Shown here: piece by piece, positions 39,377-49,260 of the stretch | Layout of the letters: every line of letters starts with the position of its first letter | Numbering within the stretch: the stretch's first letter is position 1 | NCBI GenBank assembly: GCA_963727535.1 | Contig: CAVSGR010000004.1 | Location: 1-64,000, forward strand | Direction of reading: 5' to 3' | Length of the DNA stretch: 64,000 nucleotides | DNA from: RBG-16-34-14 sp963727535 | GTDB lineage: Bacteria > Bacteroidota > Ignavibacteria > Ignavibacteriales > Ignavibacteriaceae | The notes under the pieces: model-generated | Told to the model about the DNA's origin: nothing | Seen by the model: only the letters and a program-made list of their open reading frames with translations | The model's database searches: none | Program-made: the position numbers and the translations under genes

Positions 39377-40708
39377 TTGATACGAACTTTAATATTCATT
39401 TCAATACTTTCTTATTTCTCAATCAATGTCTATTGCCAAACTATTGCTGACTCTTCAGACAAAAGTAATTTCCCGCAGGTAGTTGATTCTATAAAAATAA
39501 CAGGAAATAATATTACTGAGGAATTTATTGTCCTTCGTGAACTTACATTTGGGATTGGAGATACAGTTACTTCACAAATTCTAAATTACAATAAAGAACG
39601 TATTTTCAGTTTAGCGATATTCAACAAGGTTGAGCTTAAAACTGAAAAAGAAAATGGGAAAAATGTTCTTAACATAATTGTTGAAGAAAGCTGGTACATA
39701 TATCCTATACCTTTTGCTGAATTACAGCACGGTGACTGGAATAAACTTTCTTATGGACTTTCCGTTTTTATAAAGAATTTTAGAGGAAGAAATGAAACAT
39801 TGGAGGGTAGAATAAAATTAGGATACGACCCGGCATTTTCCCTCAGATACTATAAACCCTCAATCATTTATAAGAGCAACTTCTTTTTTAATGCTGCTGT
39901 TGCATACGGTACTACGAGAAACAGGAGTGAGATTGCTAAAGCAATTTACGGAAACGATTTTGACTACACATATGTTACCGACTTAGTGGGTCTTGGATAC
40001 AGGTTAAATACTTTTAATTGGGCAGGCATTGATTTCGGGTATAATTATTATGAGTCGCCTGAATATTTTAAAGGTGCAACTGCTTCAGATAACAGGATAG
40101 ATAAGTCTGCTAGTCTTGGTTTAACTTATAATTATGACACACGCGATCTTATTCAATTTCCGAGAGAAGGGACATTCTTTTCCTATAATATGCAGTTCAA
40201 AGGACTTGGAATCAATAAAATTGATTACAGAGTTTTTAAAATTGACTTAAGAGAATACTGGAAGCTTGTTGGCGACTTGGGGGGTAAAATAAGATTAACA
40301 ACAAGACAAACTGCAGGAAAACTTATTCCATTTTATGATTACTCCTTCCTTGGTTATGATGAGGTTGTAAGAGGACACTTCAGCACCGAAAGAGAAGGGA
40401 ACAATTATTATCTTGGTTCAATTGAAATTAATCATCCAATAATAAGAGACATTAATGTAAGTCTTGATTTTATTCCCATTTTGCCGAGAGAGCTTCTTTC
40501 CTTCAGATTGGCGCTTTATGCAGAATTGTTTGCAGATATGGGCACAACGCAGTTAAGAGGGGAGCCAATAAGATTAAGAGATTTTGACAAAGGATATGGA
40601 GTCGGATTATCTTTACTGCTGCTTCCCTATAATTTAGCCAGGCTTGAACTTGCTTTTGACGAATTCGGAAACTCAGAATTTATATTTGGACTTGGAACAT
40701 CTTTCTAA
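39377..40708 (+). CDS. Outer-membrane protein, BamA/TamA (Omp85) superfamily
   Basis: 443 residues. A signal peptide (residues 1-20) is followed by one POTRA-like domain (about 32-105: VVDSIKITGNNITEEFIVLREL, FNKVELK). The rest, to the C-terminal LGTSF, is a beta-barrel of the surface-antigen D15 type, with GLTYNYDTRDLIQFPREGTFF and YDEVVRGH. One POTRA is fewer than the five of BamA, so this is a smaller relative, possibly in protein insertion or secretion at the outer membrane. It ends in the aromatic residue expected of barrels. Start is TTG 39377. Confidence 0.82.
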   Translation: MIRTLIFISILSYFSINVYCQTIADSSDKSNFPQVVDSIKITGNNITEEFIVLRELTFGIGDTVTSQILNYNKERIFSLAIFNKVELKTEKENGKNVLNIIVEESWYIYPIPFAELQHGDWNKLSYGLSVFIKNFRGRNETLEGRIKLGYDPAFSLRYYKPSIIYKSNFFFNAAVAYGTTRNRSEIAKAIYGNDFDYTYVTDLVGLGYRLNTFNWAGIDFGYNYYESPEYFKGATASDNRIDKSASLGLTYNYDTRDLIQFPREGTFFSYNMQFKGLGINKIDYRVFKIDLREYWKLVGDLGGKIRLTTRQTAGKLIPFYDYSFLGYDEVVRGHFSTEREGNNYYLGSIEINHPIIRDINVSLDFIPILPRELLSFRLALYAELFADMGTTQLRGEPIRLRDFDKGYGVGLSLLLLPYNLARLELAFDEFGNSEFIFGLGTSF

Positions 40709-41001
40709 GAATGGGCGGGGCGTTTATTTTACTTGTTAATCGTCAATCGATTCTTCTTGATTGAATCATAAAATATTTGTTTTTTAGGTTAAAGTAATTT
40801 TTCTACTCCAAGGGAAGAAAGGATTTTATAGTTGTTGCGTTTCATTCTTTGGATATATAACTAATATTCTCACGAAGCAGAAGAATTATTAAGAAATATA
40901 TTTTGTATTAGTTGTTGATGAAATTATATCTGGTTAAATGAAAAGAGCGTTTGGTCTGTACAAAAAATTGCTCAGGTAATTTAATATCCGGGGAGGTTAT
41001 T

Positions 41002-42803
41002 ATGGAGAAGACATTTTTTCTTTTTATTCTCATAATTATTCTGGCGCCACTTAAGTCAACACATCCCCAAACCTTGGATGATCTTTATGAATATATCTCA
41101 GAGGTAAGAGGAGACACCCTTGTTATTAAAGATTATTATGAAATGGGGAATCAGGCGAACTCATTATACTGGGTTTTGACGTTGGATACCGTTAATGTTC
41201 CTCTAGGTCGCGTTTATGAATTGAAAGCAAATGGATACTATCCACTTATTAATAGTCCCTATACATCTGCATACCACCATACTGTAATAGTAGGAGAAGA
41301 TCCTACTAAGATTGTGAATAATAACAATGCTAATTCTGCTCCGCCTTTGATATGTTGCGAAGTTTCTTTAGCTGAATCTCTTCCTGTTTTTGTTATGAAC
41401 GGTGATTTTACCATAAAAAATTGTGAGCTTGTTCCAGCAGATAATGATTATACGATTGGCTGGGCATTTTTTGCTACAGGAAAATCTAATCTTAATTTGC
41501 TTTTTGAAAACTGTTTATTTGAACATACACTATGGGCGTTCGTGGTGACTACCGATTCAAATTGTAATGTGACCTTCAGAGATTGTTACTTTGTTAATAT
41601 GAACGGTTTTGTCCATATAGCCGTGATGGTGTTGCTTACTCGATGGTGTATTTGCTTCACTTAACAGTCAGGACACATTGCTTGTTGAGAACTGTACTCA
41701 TATTATGGCTCAGGGAAATATGTATTCTTTCAAAGATTTTCCATTTAAAAGGATTATAATTAATCATAATACTTTTATTAACTGCGCCGGGTATGTGTTT
41801 ATGAATCAAGGATACCAGAACAATGTTAGTCTTGTCAGTAACATATTTGTAAATTGCAATGTTCAAGCGTATCCGGCATTTCATCCCGTTGACTCGCTTG
41901 AACAGGACCCGGATCGGCTTCCAATGGGTCTTGTTAATGTTTATGATTCTGCAAAAGTTCCAATAAGATTCTATGTTGATAGAAACCTTGCCTATTGGGA
42001 TCCATTGCTTACTAATGCTAGTACTGGTGTGGTCGCAACATTAAATATTAATGCTGTCGATGGTATAACTACCTGGCAAAGTCAAATGCTTACTATGAAT
42101 GAGAGAACTCAGTTGATGTTTGATAATGATGCTAAGTATAGTAACCTTACTGAGGGTACATGGATTCATTGATAAGATGCCAGCTTTTACAGATCCTCAA
42201 GACTTGTTTACTACCCGGCTCGCTAATTTAAAAGCTTTTGCTATTTCGATAGCAGATACAACTAGTACAGCCGTATTACCTGATTGGCGTTTGGTCAATA
42301 CGGGTTCGGACAAGTTTGTCAATCCCGACTGGCCGATCCCCGTTGATCTTTCTTATAGTGATGCTAATTTATTGCATGCCGGTATAAATGGTTTTCCCCC
42401 TGGCGATTTAAACTGGTTCCCAACTCAAAAAGCAGTGTGGTTAGCACAAAGAAATGCAGAATATGCACAAATCGACTTCTGGTATTGGACTGGTATTGAG
42501 AGAGTTAATCCTTCATCTCTTGAATTCAGACTTCAGCAAAATTATCCCAATCCGTTTAATCCAGGTACAACCTTATCATTTGTCATTGGTCATTCGTCAT
42601 TTGTTTCTTTGAAGGTTTATGATGTTTTAGGAAATGAAGTTGCGACATTAGTTAATGAAGAAAAACCTGCCGGAACTTACGAGTTAAAGTGGAATGCAGG
42701 AGATTTATCAAGTGGAGTTTATTTCTATCAGCTAAAAGCCACACCTAAAGGTGGGCAAGCAGGAAATTTTGTCCAAACCAAAAAACTAGTTTTGATGAAA
42801 TAG
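41002..42803 (+). CDS. Secreted protein with type IX sorting module (about three frameshifts)
   Basis: ATG 41002 follows GGGGAGG. A signal peptide (FFLFILIIILAPLKS) precedes a region with repeated short beta-strands (FTIKNCELV, LLFENCLFEH, VTFRDCYFVNMNG, IIINHNTFINCAGY, VSLVSNIFVNCN), like a parallel beta-helix as in pectate-lyase-type proteins. The frame must be shifted near 41610, near 41665 and near 42140 to keep the protein continuous. The C-terminus (RLQQNYPNPFNPGT ... TKKLVLMK) is the sorting module. A secreted beta-helix polysaccharide-binding or -cleaving protein is plausible; no catalytic motif is visible. Confidence 0.75.
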
Positions 42804-42826
42804 ATTCTTATAAATTAGTTTTTCTT

Positions 42827-42858
42827 AAAGCCTCGGCATTAAACCGGGGCTTTTTTAT
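42827..42858 (+). terminator. Rho-independent terminator
   Basis: A 10-bp stem (42827-42836 with 42844-42853, one G-U pair), a 7-base loop and a run of T residues follow the stop at 42803. Confidence 0.88.
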
Positions 42859-42893
42859 TAAATTTGTTTTAAAAATTTAATTATTTAATACAA

Positions 42894-43602
42894 ATGAAAT
42901 ACTTATCCGGCATAGAATTATATTATTGTTTGCAAGAAAAGATAACGGGAAATACGGTTAGCATTTCTGATGATGATTATAAACATATTGTTAAAGTAAT
43001 GCGGCATTCTGTCGGAGATGAAATCTACGTTACAAATGGATATGGCAAAATCTTTCTCACAGAAACAAAAGATATTGATAAAAACTCCTTAACTGCTGTA
43101 GTTAAAAAAGTTTTTGATTATGAAAACAAGATGGGAAATATTTTCTTTTGTGTTCCTAAATTAAGATATAGCGATCGTTTTGAATTTGCGCTTGAGAAAT
43201 GTACAGAACTTGGAATAACAAATTTTATCATTTTCGATTCTGAAAGAGCTATTCATAAATCTGATAAAAAAGAAAGATGGGAGAAAATAGTCCTGGCCGC
43301 AATGAAGCAATCTTTAAGGAGTTATTTGCCTGAGATAACAATGTATCAATTCATTAAAAGATATTTATAATCTCAATGGGAATAAAATAATTCTTGAGCA
43401 GAATTCAGGAAAGAGAATTTCACAACTAAAAATAAATCCTGAAGAAAAATATTATTTTATCTTTGGTCCCGAAGGCGGATTTACTAACGAAGAGCTTGAA
43501 CTTTTTAACAAAAATGATTTTTATTCACTAGCTGATAACAGGCTAAGAACTGAAACAGCAATAATTAAATGTGCATCGATTTTAGAAAACCTTCGAAGTT
43601 AG
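42894..43602 (+). CDS. rsmE: 16S rRNA m3U1498 methyltransferase (one frameshift)
   Basis: The N-terminal PUA-like part has ISDDDYKHIVKVMRHSVGDEI. The SPOUT methyltransferase part has FEFALEKCTELGITNFIIF and, in the shifted frame, YYFIFGPEGGFTNEELELF and LRTETAIIKCASIL, which form the knotted SAM site. An extra A in the run near 43353 breaks the frame; it resumes at DIYNLNGNKIILE and ends at 43600-43602. It methylates U1498 in 16S rRNA. The next gene starts two bases later. Confidence 0.92.
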
Positions 43603-43604
43603 CA

Positions 43605-44090
43605 ATGTATAATACGAACAGAAACCCTCGACGATTCGGACTTTACTTAATATTACCAGCAATCGCATCTCTGCTTTTAATCGGTTGTTCTTCTACACAG
43701 CGTTTTGGTAAGGAAGATAATAGAAAGGAATCTCATTCAAGATACCAAAGAAATGATTCCTACGATGAGGAAACAAGCAGTAAACCTCTTGAAACAGTGA
43801 AGGGAATTGCATCTTACTATGCCGATAAATATAATGGCAAACAGACATCCAATGGTGAAATATACAATATGTACGACCTAACAGCTGCTCATAAAACTTA
43901 CCCATTTAATACAATAGTAAAAGTAACTAACTTATCGAACGGAAAATCTGTTAAGATAAGAATAAACGATAGGATGCCTGACTATAACCCACGTATTATT
44001 GATTTATCTTATGGAGCCGCGATAAAATTAGATATGCTTACCAGCGGAATTGCAGAAGTAAAGCTTGAAGTTTTAAAATGGGGAAAATGA
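43605..44090 (+). CDS. rlpA: RlpA-like septal ring lipoprotein
   Basis: 161 residues from ATG 43605, two bases after the rsmE stop. LLLIGCSS is a lipobox, so the protein should be a lipoprotein. The C-terminal part (about 75-160) is a double-psi beta-barrel: GIASYYADKYNGKQTSNGE, LTAAHKTYPFNTIVKVTN and INDRMPDYNPRIIDLSYGAA. RlpA proteins bind or cut denuded peptidoglycan near the septum. No SPOR domain is present. Confidence 0.93.
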   Translation: MYNTNRNPRRFGLYLILPAIASLLLIGCSSTQRFGKEDNRKESHSRYQRNDSYDEETSSKPLETVKGIASYYADKYNGKQTSNGEIYNMYDLTAAHKTYPFNTIVKVTNLSNGKSVKIRINDRMPDYNPRIIDLSYGAAIKLDMLTSGIAEVKLEVLKWGK

Positions 44091-44111
44091 CAAATGTGAT
44101 TATAATAAAAT

Positions 44112-44444
44112 CTACTTGTCTTTAGAAGCCTCTTTAGTTACTGAATCCCACCAGTCTTTTTTGATAATGCTATATTTCATTTTTTGTTTAGCATCAAGCA
44201 GGGATTCTATTTTAGAATCGAGAGCACTTCTCTTTTCATCAGAAGGATTATTAAAATAGTCATTTAATAAAATCTTAATCTGATCAGTCTGCGTTTGGGT
44301 TAGGAGTATTTTTTGCTGCAGTTTAATGGCAACGTCATCATTTACTTTTGAAGTTGTCTGGGCATTTGCCGAAAAAATAAAAGCAAATACAAAAAATAAT
44401 ATTGCAAAGCTGATAAAAAATTTGTTATTTTTTCCGGTAGTCAT
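44112..44444 (-). CDS. Small secreted helical protein, Spy/CpxP-like pattern
   Basis: 110 residues. A signal peptide (FFISFAILFFVFAFIFSANAQ) is followed by about 80 charged, helical residues with ILLTQTQTDQIKILL and a WWDSV tail. The pattern of paired helices with repeated Gln/Leu resembles periplasmic Spy/CpxP-like proteins, but no LTxxQ pair is clear enough to name it. It is convergent with rlpA. Confidence 0.55.
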   Translation of the reverse strand: MTTGKNNKFFISFAILFFVFAFIFSANAQTTSKVNDDVAIKLQQKILLTQTQTDQIKILLNDYFNNPSDEKRSALDSKIESLLDAKQKMKYSIIKKDWWDSVTKEASKDK

Positions 44445-44540
44445 TATTGATATCCTTCTATTTTGTATTTAGTAATCTAACATCCCACCGAAGGAATGTC
44501 AATGCTTTTATTTTAAATCACCAATATATTAGGAGGTTTT

Positions 44541-45074
44541 ATGAAAATCGTTAAATATTTTCTTTCTCTTCTCTTTTTCTTCCTGTTTGTACAAAATGTG
44601 TCTGCTCAAAGTTCCATGGATGGTATTGATCCATTCTTTAAGGATTTAATTGGCAATCTTAGCTATACTGAGGGCGAGGTTGAGTCTTTAGAGCAGGCAA
44701 TGCCCCAGGAAAAATTTACCTGGAGACCAATGGATGGAGTCAGGTCCGTAAGCGAAGTTTATTTACATATTGCAGGGTCTAATTATTATATGCTTTCATT
44801 TATTGGCGGCAAAAAGTCGGAAGGTGAGGATATGGGAAAAAATGTTACCGATAAAGATGAAATATTGAAAATGCTTAAGGATTCGTATGCATATACCAAA
44901 GACTTTATCTCTAAAATGAAAATGAGTGACCTTGATAAAGAAGTTGAGGTTTTCGGAAACAAGATGACTTACAGGGGACTTTTGTTTGTTTTAGTAGGTC
45001 ATAACCACGAACATCTTGGACAGTCAATAGCTTATGCCAGAATGAATCATGTAGTTCCGCCATGGTCTAAATAA
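44541..45074 (+). CDS. Secreted DinB-like (DfrB) four-helix protein
   Basis: 177 residues with a signal peptide (FFLFVQNVSAQ). The mature protein has the DinB-fold pattern: FTWRPMDGVRSVSEVYLHIAGSN, where the first His is a metal ligand, and near the end LFVLVGHNHEHLGQSIAYAR, giving the HxxxH pair. The family includes metal-dependent thiol transferases, but most members are uncharacterised and cytosolic; an exported form is notable. A strong AGGAGG precedes the ATG. Confidence 0.85.
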   Translation: MKIVKYFLSLLFFFLFVQNVSAQSSMDGIDPFFKDLIGNLSYTEGEVESLEQAMPQEKFTWRPMDGVRSVSEVYLHIAGSNYYMLSFIGGKKSEGEDMGKNVTDKDEILKMLKDSYAYTKDFISKMKMSDLDKEVEVFGNKMTYRGLLFVLVGHNHEHLGQSIAYARMNHVVPPWSK

Positions 45075-45109
45075 AAGTAACTTAAATTTATTATTTGTGT
45101 TTTTAAAAG

Positions 45110-45145
45110 AAACTCATCTCTGAAAAGGGATGAGTTTTTATTTTT
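45110..45145 (+). terminator. Rho-independent terminator
   Basis: A stem of about 11 bp (45110-45120 with 45127-45137, with G-U pairs near the loop) has a 6-base loop and is followed by TTTTTATTTTT after the DinB-like gene. Confidence 0.85.
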
Positions 45146-45206
45146 GAAAGATGCTGTATAATTTTTTTAGTAATTTTAATATGATTTTTGAGAAAGAAAA
45201 ATTTAT

Positions 45207-46110
45207 TTGATTGAAGATTCAGCACAAAAGGTAATTGAGAGACATTTAGAGAATCTAAATAAAGAAGGATTTAATATTTCAATTCCTAAAAAAAGGGAAT
45301 TTAATTTTGAGTCATCTGTTAGTTCAGGGAAAGAATCGTTAAAGCTTCAGGTTTTTTTTGGAAAGAAAGGAATTAAGACGGTTCTTCAGGGTAATAAAGA
45401 AAGCGATTTGTATAAGAAAGTAAATTCAATTTTATTTGGAGAAAATTTATTCCCATCTCCTGAGATTGTTGAACCCGTATCCTATGTAGGAATTGATGAG
45501 TCAGGAAAGGGAGATTATTTCGGTCCCTTGGTTATTGCTGGTGTTTTTGCTAACAAGGAAATACAAGAGGGATTTAGTTAAGATTGGAGTTAAAGATAGT
45601 AAAGAGTTATCTGATTACCAGATAAAAAAAATCGCTGTTCAAATAAAAAATATTCCTTTAATAAAATATAATGTTGTAACAATAAATCCGGAAAAATATA
45701 ATCAATTGTATGAACAGATTCGAAATGTAAATAAATTACTTGGCTGGGGACATGCCAGGGTTTTGGAAAATTTATTGGATAAAGTTGAAACTAAAAATGC
45801 AATTAGCGACAAATTCGGGAATGAAGATCTTATTAAAAATAATTTGATGTCCAAAGGAAGGAAAATCAATCTGTATCAAACTACTAAAGGTGAACGTTTT
45901 ACAGCAGTGGCTGCCGCTTCAATTCTGGCACGTGAGAAATTTATAAGCTGGTTTGAAGAACAGCAAAAGAAATTGTATACTATATTACCTAAAGGTGCTT
46001 CACTTTTGGTAGAGGAGGCTGCTAAGAAACTTAAAGATTCTTATGGAAAAGAAATTCTTTCAAAGGTTGCAAAAGTTCATTTTAAAACAACAAAGAAAAT
46101 TATTTCATAA
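45207..46110 (+). CDS. rnhC: Ribonuclease HIII (one frameshift)
   Basis: About 300 residues. The N-terminal 80 residues match the TBP-like substrate-binding domain of RNase HIII (KLQVFFGKKGIKTVLQG). Then YVGIDESGKGDYFGPLVIAG carries the catalytic DE, and KDSKELSD and AAASILAREKF follow in the next frame. An extra G in GAGGGAT near 45575 breaks the frame. The enzyme cuts RNA in RNA-DNA hybrids. Start is TTG 45207. pfkA follows after 18 bases. Confidence 0.9.
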
Positions 46111-46128
46111 AGGAGAAGTAAAGATTAA

Positions 46129-47224
46129 ATGGCTAAATCAAAAGTTAGAAGAATTGGCATATTGACTGGCGGAGGAGATTGTCCGGGGCTTAATGCAGTT
46201 GTAAGAGGTGTAACAAAACCTGCTCAGGATTATGGAATGACTGTCTATGGAATTCTCGATGGTTTTGAAGGTCTTGTTGAAGGACGGGCAAGAGAATTAA
46301 AGGATACAGATGTTTCGGGAATTCTTGCGCGCGGCGGTACAATTTTGGGTTCTTCAAATAAGGGAGATCCGTTTCACTGGCCGGTTGAAGTTGGGAAATA
46401 AAATTGAAATACAGGATAAAGCTGAAGCTGCAGTAAAAAATTACCATACCTGGAATCTTGATGCTCTTATTGCAATCGGTGGTGATGGAACAATGCACAT
46501 TTGTAATAAATTGTCTCAAATGGGATTAAACATTGTTGGCGTTCCCAAAACAATAGATAATGATCTTGATGCGACAGATGTAACTTTCGGACATGACTCT
46601 GCTGTTTATGTTGTAATGATGGCTCTTGATAGATTGCATACAACAGCGTCTTCACATCACCGTGTTATAGTATGTGAAGTTATGGGAAGATATGCAGGTT
46701 GGATAGCTTTAAACGGCGGAATTGCAGGCGGTGCTGATATAATTTTAATTCCTGAAATGCCGTTTTCCTGGGAGAAGGTTTATAACAAAATTGATGAACG
46801 GCAACTGATGGGGAAAAAGTTCAGCCTGGTGTGTGTTGCGGAAGGGGCAAGAGCTCAGGATGGAGAAATGGTTGTTAAAGAAAAGGATATTAAAAGAACC
46901 GATCCACTACAGTTAGGCGGTATAGGCGCAGTAGTTGCAAAAAAAATTGAACAAAACACAGGAAGAGAAACAAGAGTTACTGTGTTAGGACATTTGCAGC
47001 GTGGAGGAAGTCCTACTCCTTATGATAGAATTTTATCTACAAAATTCGGAGCGTTTGCGATTGAATTAGTTTCGCAGGGAAAATTCGGGAGAATGGTATC
47101 ATTAAAAGGAAATGAAATAAAGAATGTTAAGATTGAAGATGCAATAGGAAAACAAAAGCTTGTTAGACCAGATAACCAGGCAGTATTTGCTGCAAAAGCA
47201 GTTGGTATTTCTTTCGGAGTATAA
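46129..47224 (+). CDS. pfkA: 6-phosphofructokinase (one frameshift)
   Basis: About 365 residues. GILTGGGDCPGLNAVVRG, AIGGDGTMHICNKL and VGVPKTIDNDLDATDVTFG are the nucleotide and fructose-6-phosphate sites. Gly in GGDGT, rather than Asp, is the feature of ATP-using rather than pyrophosphate-using enzymes. An extra base near 46395-46400 breaks the frame after WPVEVG; it resumes as NKIEIQDKAEAA. It catalyses the committed step of glycolysis. An assembly error is the likely cause of the break. Confidence 0.92.
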
Positions 47225-47331
47225 GGATTTTTGTTTTTATTTTAGATGGCTCTTGCCTATATTGGAAAGCTATTTTTTAGCATTGTGGAATAATAATTCT
47301 ACATTTTACATTGTTCATTATAAATTGATCC

Positions 47332-47399
47332 GGGGTCGTAGTACAGCTTGCCCACCCTTAGGTGGGTAAATTAGAACGCCTGCCTGTCACGCAGGAGGT
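47332..47399 (+). pseudogene. Partial tRNA-Asp copy with a palindrome in its D-loop
   Basis: Bases 47332-47343 repeat the first 12 bases of the intact tRNA-Asp (one difference lies just beyond), and 47370-47398 repeat its D-stem 3' side, whole anticodon arm (CTGTCAC loop) and variable-region start. Between them, the four D-loop bases of the intact gene are replaced by about 24 bases containing a hairpin. Homology ends at AGGAGGT; the T arm and acceptor 3' strand are missing. It lies about 36 bases before the intact gene and cannot make a normal tRNA. Confidence 0.8.
47348..47369. repeat. Palindromic element inside the tRNA-Asp copy
   Basis: A 9-bp stem (47348-47356 with 47361-47369, one G-U pair) with the loop CTTA lies exactly in the D-loop position. 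It looks like a small mobile or dispersed palindrome. Confidence 0.75.
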
Positions 47400-47434
47400 T
47401 AGACCTTTAATGTTTTTTGAAAATATTTTATTTC

Positions 47435-47508
47435 GGGGTCGTAGTTCAGTTGGTTAGAACGCCTGCCTGTCACGCAGGAGGTCGCGAGTTCGAGTCTCGT
47501 CGGCCCCG
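47435..47508 (+). tRNA. tRNA-Asp (GTC)
   Basis: The 7-bp acceptor (47435-47441 with 47501-47507, one G-U pair) leaves G47508 as discriminator. The D arm GTTC/GAAC, the anticodon arm with GTC at 47469-47471, and the T arm with loop TTCGAGT are all intact. No CCA is encoded. Confidence 0.97.
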
Positions 47509-47514
47509 CTTGAA

Positions 47515-47556
47515 AAAGCCTGTAAGATAATAACTTGCGGGCTTTACTTTTTTATA
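47515..47556 (+). terminator. Terminator after tRNA-Asp
   Basis: A 12-bp stem (47515-47526 with 47534-47545, two G-U pairs) is followed by ACTTTTTTTAT, seven bases past the tRNA. Confidence 0.85.
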
Positions 47557-47715
47557 AATCTCAATCATTATGAGCAGAAAATACCGATTGATTATTAGAG
47601 CATATAGAAAATTAACATAATCGATTTTGCTTACTATACAAAACTCACTTAGAAGATAGAAATGATTAAAAATACTTAATATCAGAACCACTTTAATAAT
47701 ATAATAAACATTAGA

Positions 47716-48819
47716 ATGAAGATTATTTCTGTGGTAGGTGCCCGTCCAAACTTTTAGAAAGTTGCCCCACTACATTGGGCATTTCAGAAGCACAATGCTC
47801 TAATCACTAAAACTAAAATCGAGCATAAAATTTGTCACACAGGTCAACACTACGATGAAAAAATGTCAAAGATTTTTTTTGAAGATCTCAAGCTTCCACA
47901 TCCGAACTATTATCTAAATGTGGGTTCAGGTTCACATGCAAAGCAAACCGCAAAGATCATGATAGAGTTTGAGAAAGTATTGCTAAATGAAAAACCCGAA
48001 TTAATAATAGTCGGCGGTGATGTAAACTCCACTATTGCGTGCAGTTTGGTAGCATCTAAAATCAATATTAAGATTGCTCATGTAGAATCAGGGTTAAGGA
48101 GTTTTGATAGAAAAATGCCGGAGGAAATTAACCGCAAATTAACAGATTCAATTTCTGATTTTTTATTTGTATCGGAGCAGAGTGGAGTAGACAATCTTAA
48201 AAAAGAAGGAATACAAGCTGACAAAATTTATTTTACAGGTAACGTCATGATAGACAGCCTTATTAAGTATCTTCCGCTTGCTGAAAAGTCTGCTATTCTT
48301 AATCAATTCCATTTAAAAAGTAACGATTATATTCTTACCACGATACATAGACCAAGTAATGTTGACTTCCCGGAAAAGTTGGGAAAGCTATTAATTATGT
48401 TAAATCATCTGGGTGAGAAGAAAAAAATTATTTTTCCGGTTCATCCACGGACAAAAAAGAATATGATCAATTTTGGACTGAATAAAAACCATTCAAAGAA
48501 TTTAAATATTATAAATCCTGTTGGTTACATTGATTTTATTACTCTAATGAAGAATGCTGCGCTCGTAATTACTGACAGTGGGGGCATACAGGAAGAATGC
48601 ACATATTTGGGTAAACAATGTATTACAGTTCGCACTACTACGGAGAGACCTATAACAATTGAAATAGGTACAAATCATCTTGTAGGGGATGATTTTAATA
48701 AAGCGGAAGCCACAGCCACATCGATATTAAATGAAGAAAAAAAAGAGGGGAAAATTCCTGAATTGTGGGATGGTCATGCTGGGGAGAGAATTGTAGAAAT
48801 TTTAGCAAATTCTTTTTAA
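47716..48819 (+). CDS. wecB: UDP-N-acetylglucosamine 2-epimerase (in-frame TAG near the start)
   Basis: About 367 residues. The N-terminus reads MKIISVVGARPNF, then TAG at 47755-47757, then KVAPLHWAF; Met is the expected residue here (RPNFMKVAP). The same frame continues with HTGQHYDEKMS, VGGDVNSTIA, HVESGLRSFDRKMPEEINR, TIHRPSNVD and TDSGGIQEECTYLGKQ, all WecB motifs. It converts UDP-GlcNAc to UDP-ManNAc for surface polysaccharide. The TAG differs from ATG at two bases, so this is a base error or a damaged start region; translation from ATG 47863 would lose the nucleotide loop and not give a working enzyme. Confidence 0.9.
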
Positions 48820-49260
48820 GCAAAATGGAATTTGATGTTCTTATTATGATACTATATCCTGTTAAATTGTATACTTATGAAGCACCTTTTTGTTTGCAAT
48901 TTAAACCATTTTTTATATTTTCCTCCTTCATAAATCATTCTTAAATGTCATTAGCAAATAAAATCTAATTTAAAGTTTAATAGTAAAATTTAACTTTTAT
49001 TCGGTCCGTTTTGTGAATTAATATTGAGTCTCCCTCTGCTCAAATTATTCATCATGGTGATTAGGTTCCATTAATTTTATCCAAATTCATCTTTTGGGAC
49101 AAGTAATTTTTCATTTAGGCCCTGTCTTTGATTAGTAATCCACAGGCAGAGATATTATAATTTACCTGTTTTCTGTGACTTACCAAGCGAAGCTGTACTT
49201 AAGTTTGAAGTTATTTGTACAAGTGTGTCAAGTTTTACATTACTAAAATTTATTTATTGA
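48820..49260. other. 441-base gap without recognisable gene
   Basis: The stretch is AT-rich and all frames are closed by stops. I see no strong hairpin with a T-run, no tRNA and no repeat copied elsewhere in the window. It may hold the promoter for the GT2 gene at 49261. Confidence 0.5.

Noticed and set aside
46390..46405. Programmed ribosomal frameshift in pfkA, rnhC or rsmE
   Set aside because: There is no slippery heptamer with a downstream structure at these sites, and the lesions occur in unrelated genes, several with extra bases in short runs; error is simpler.
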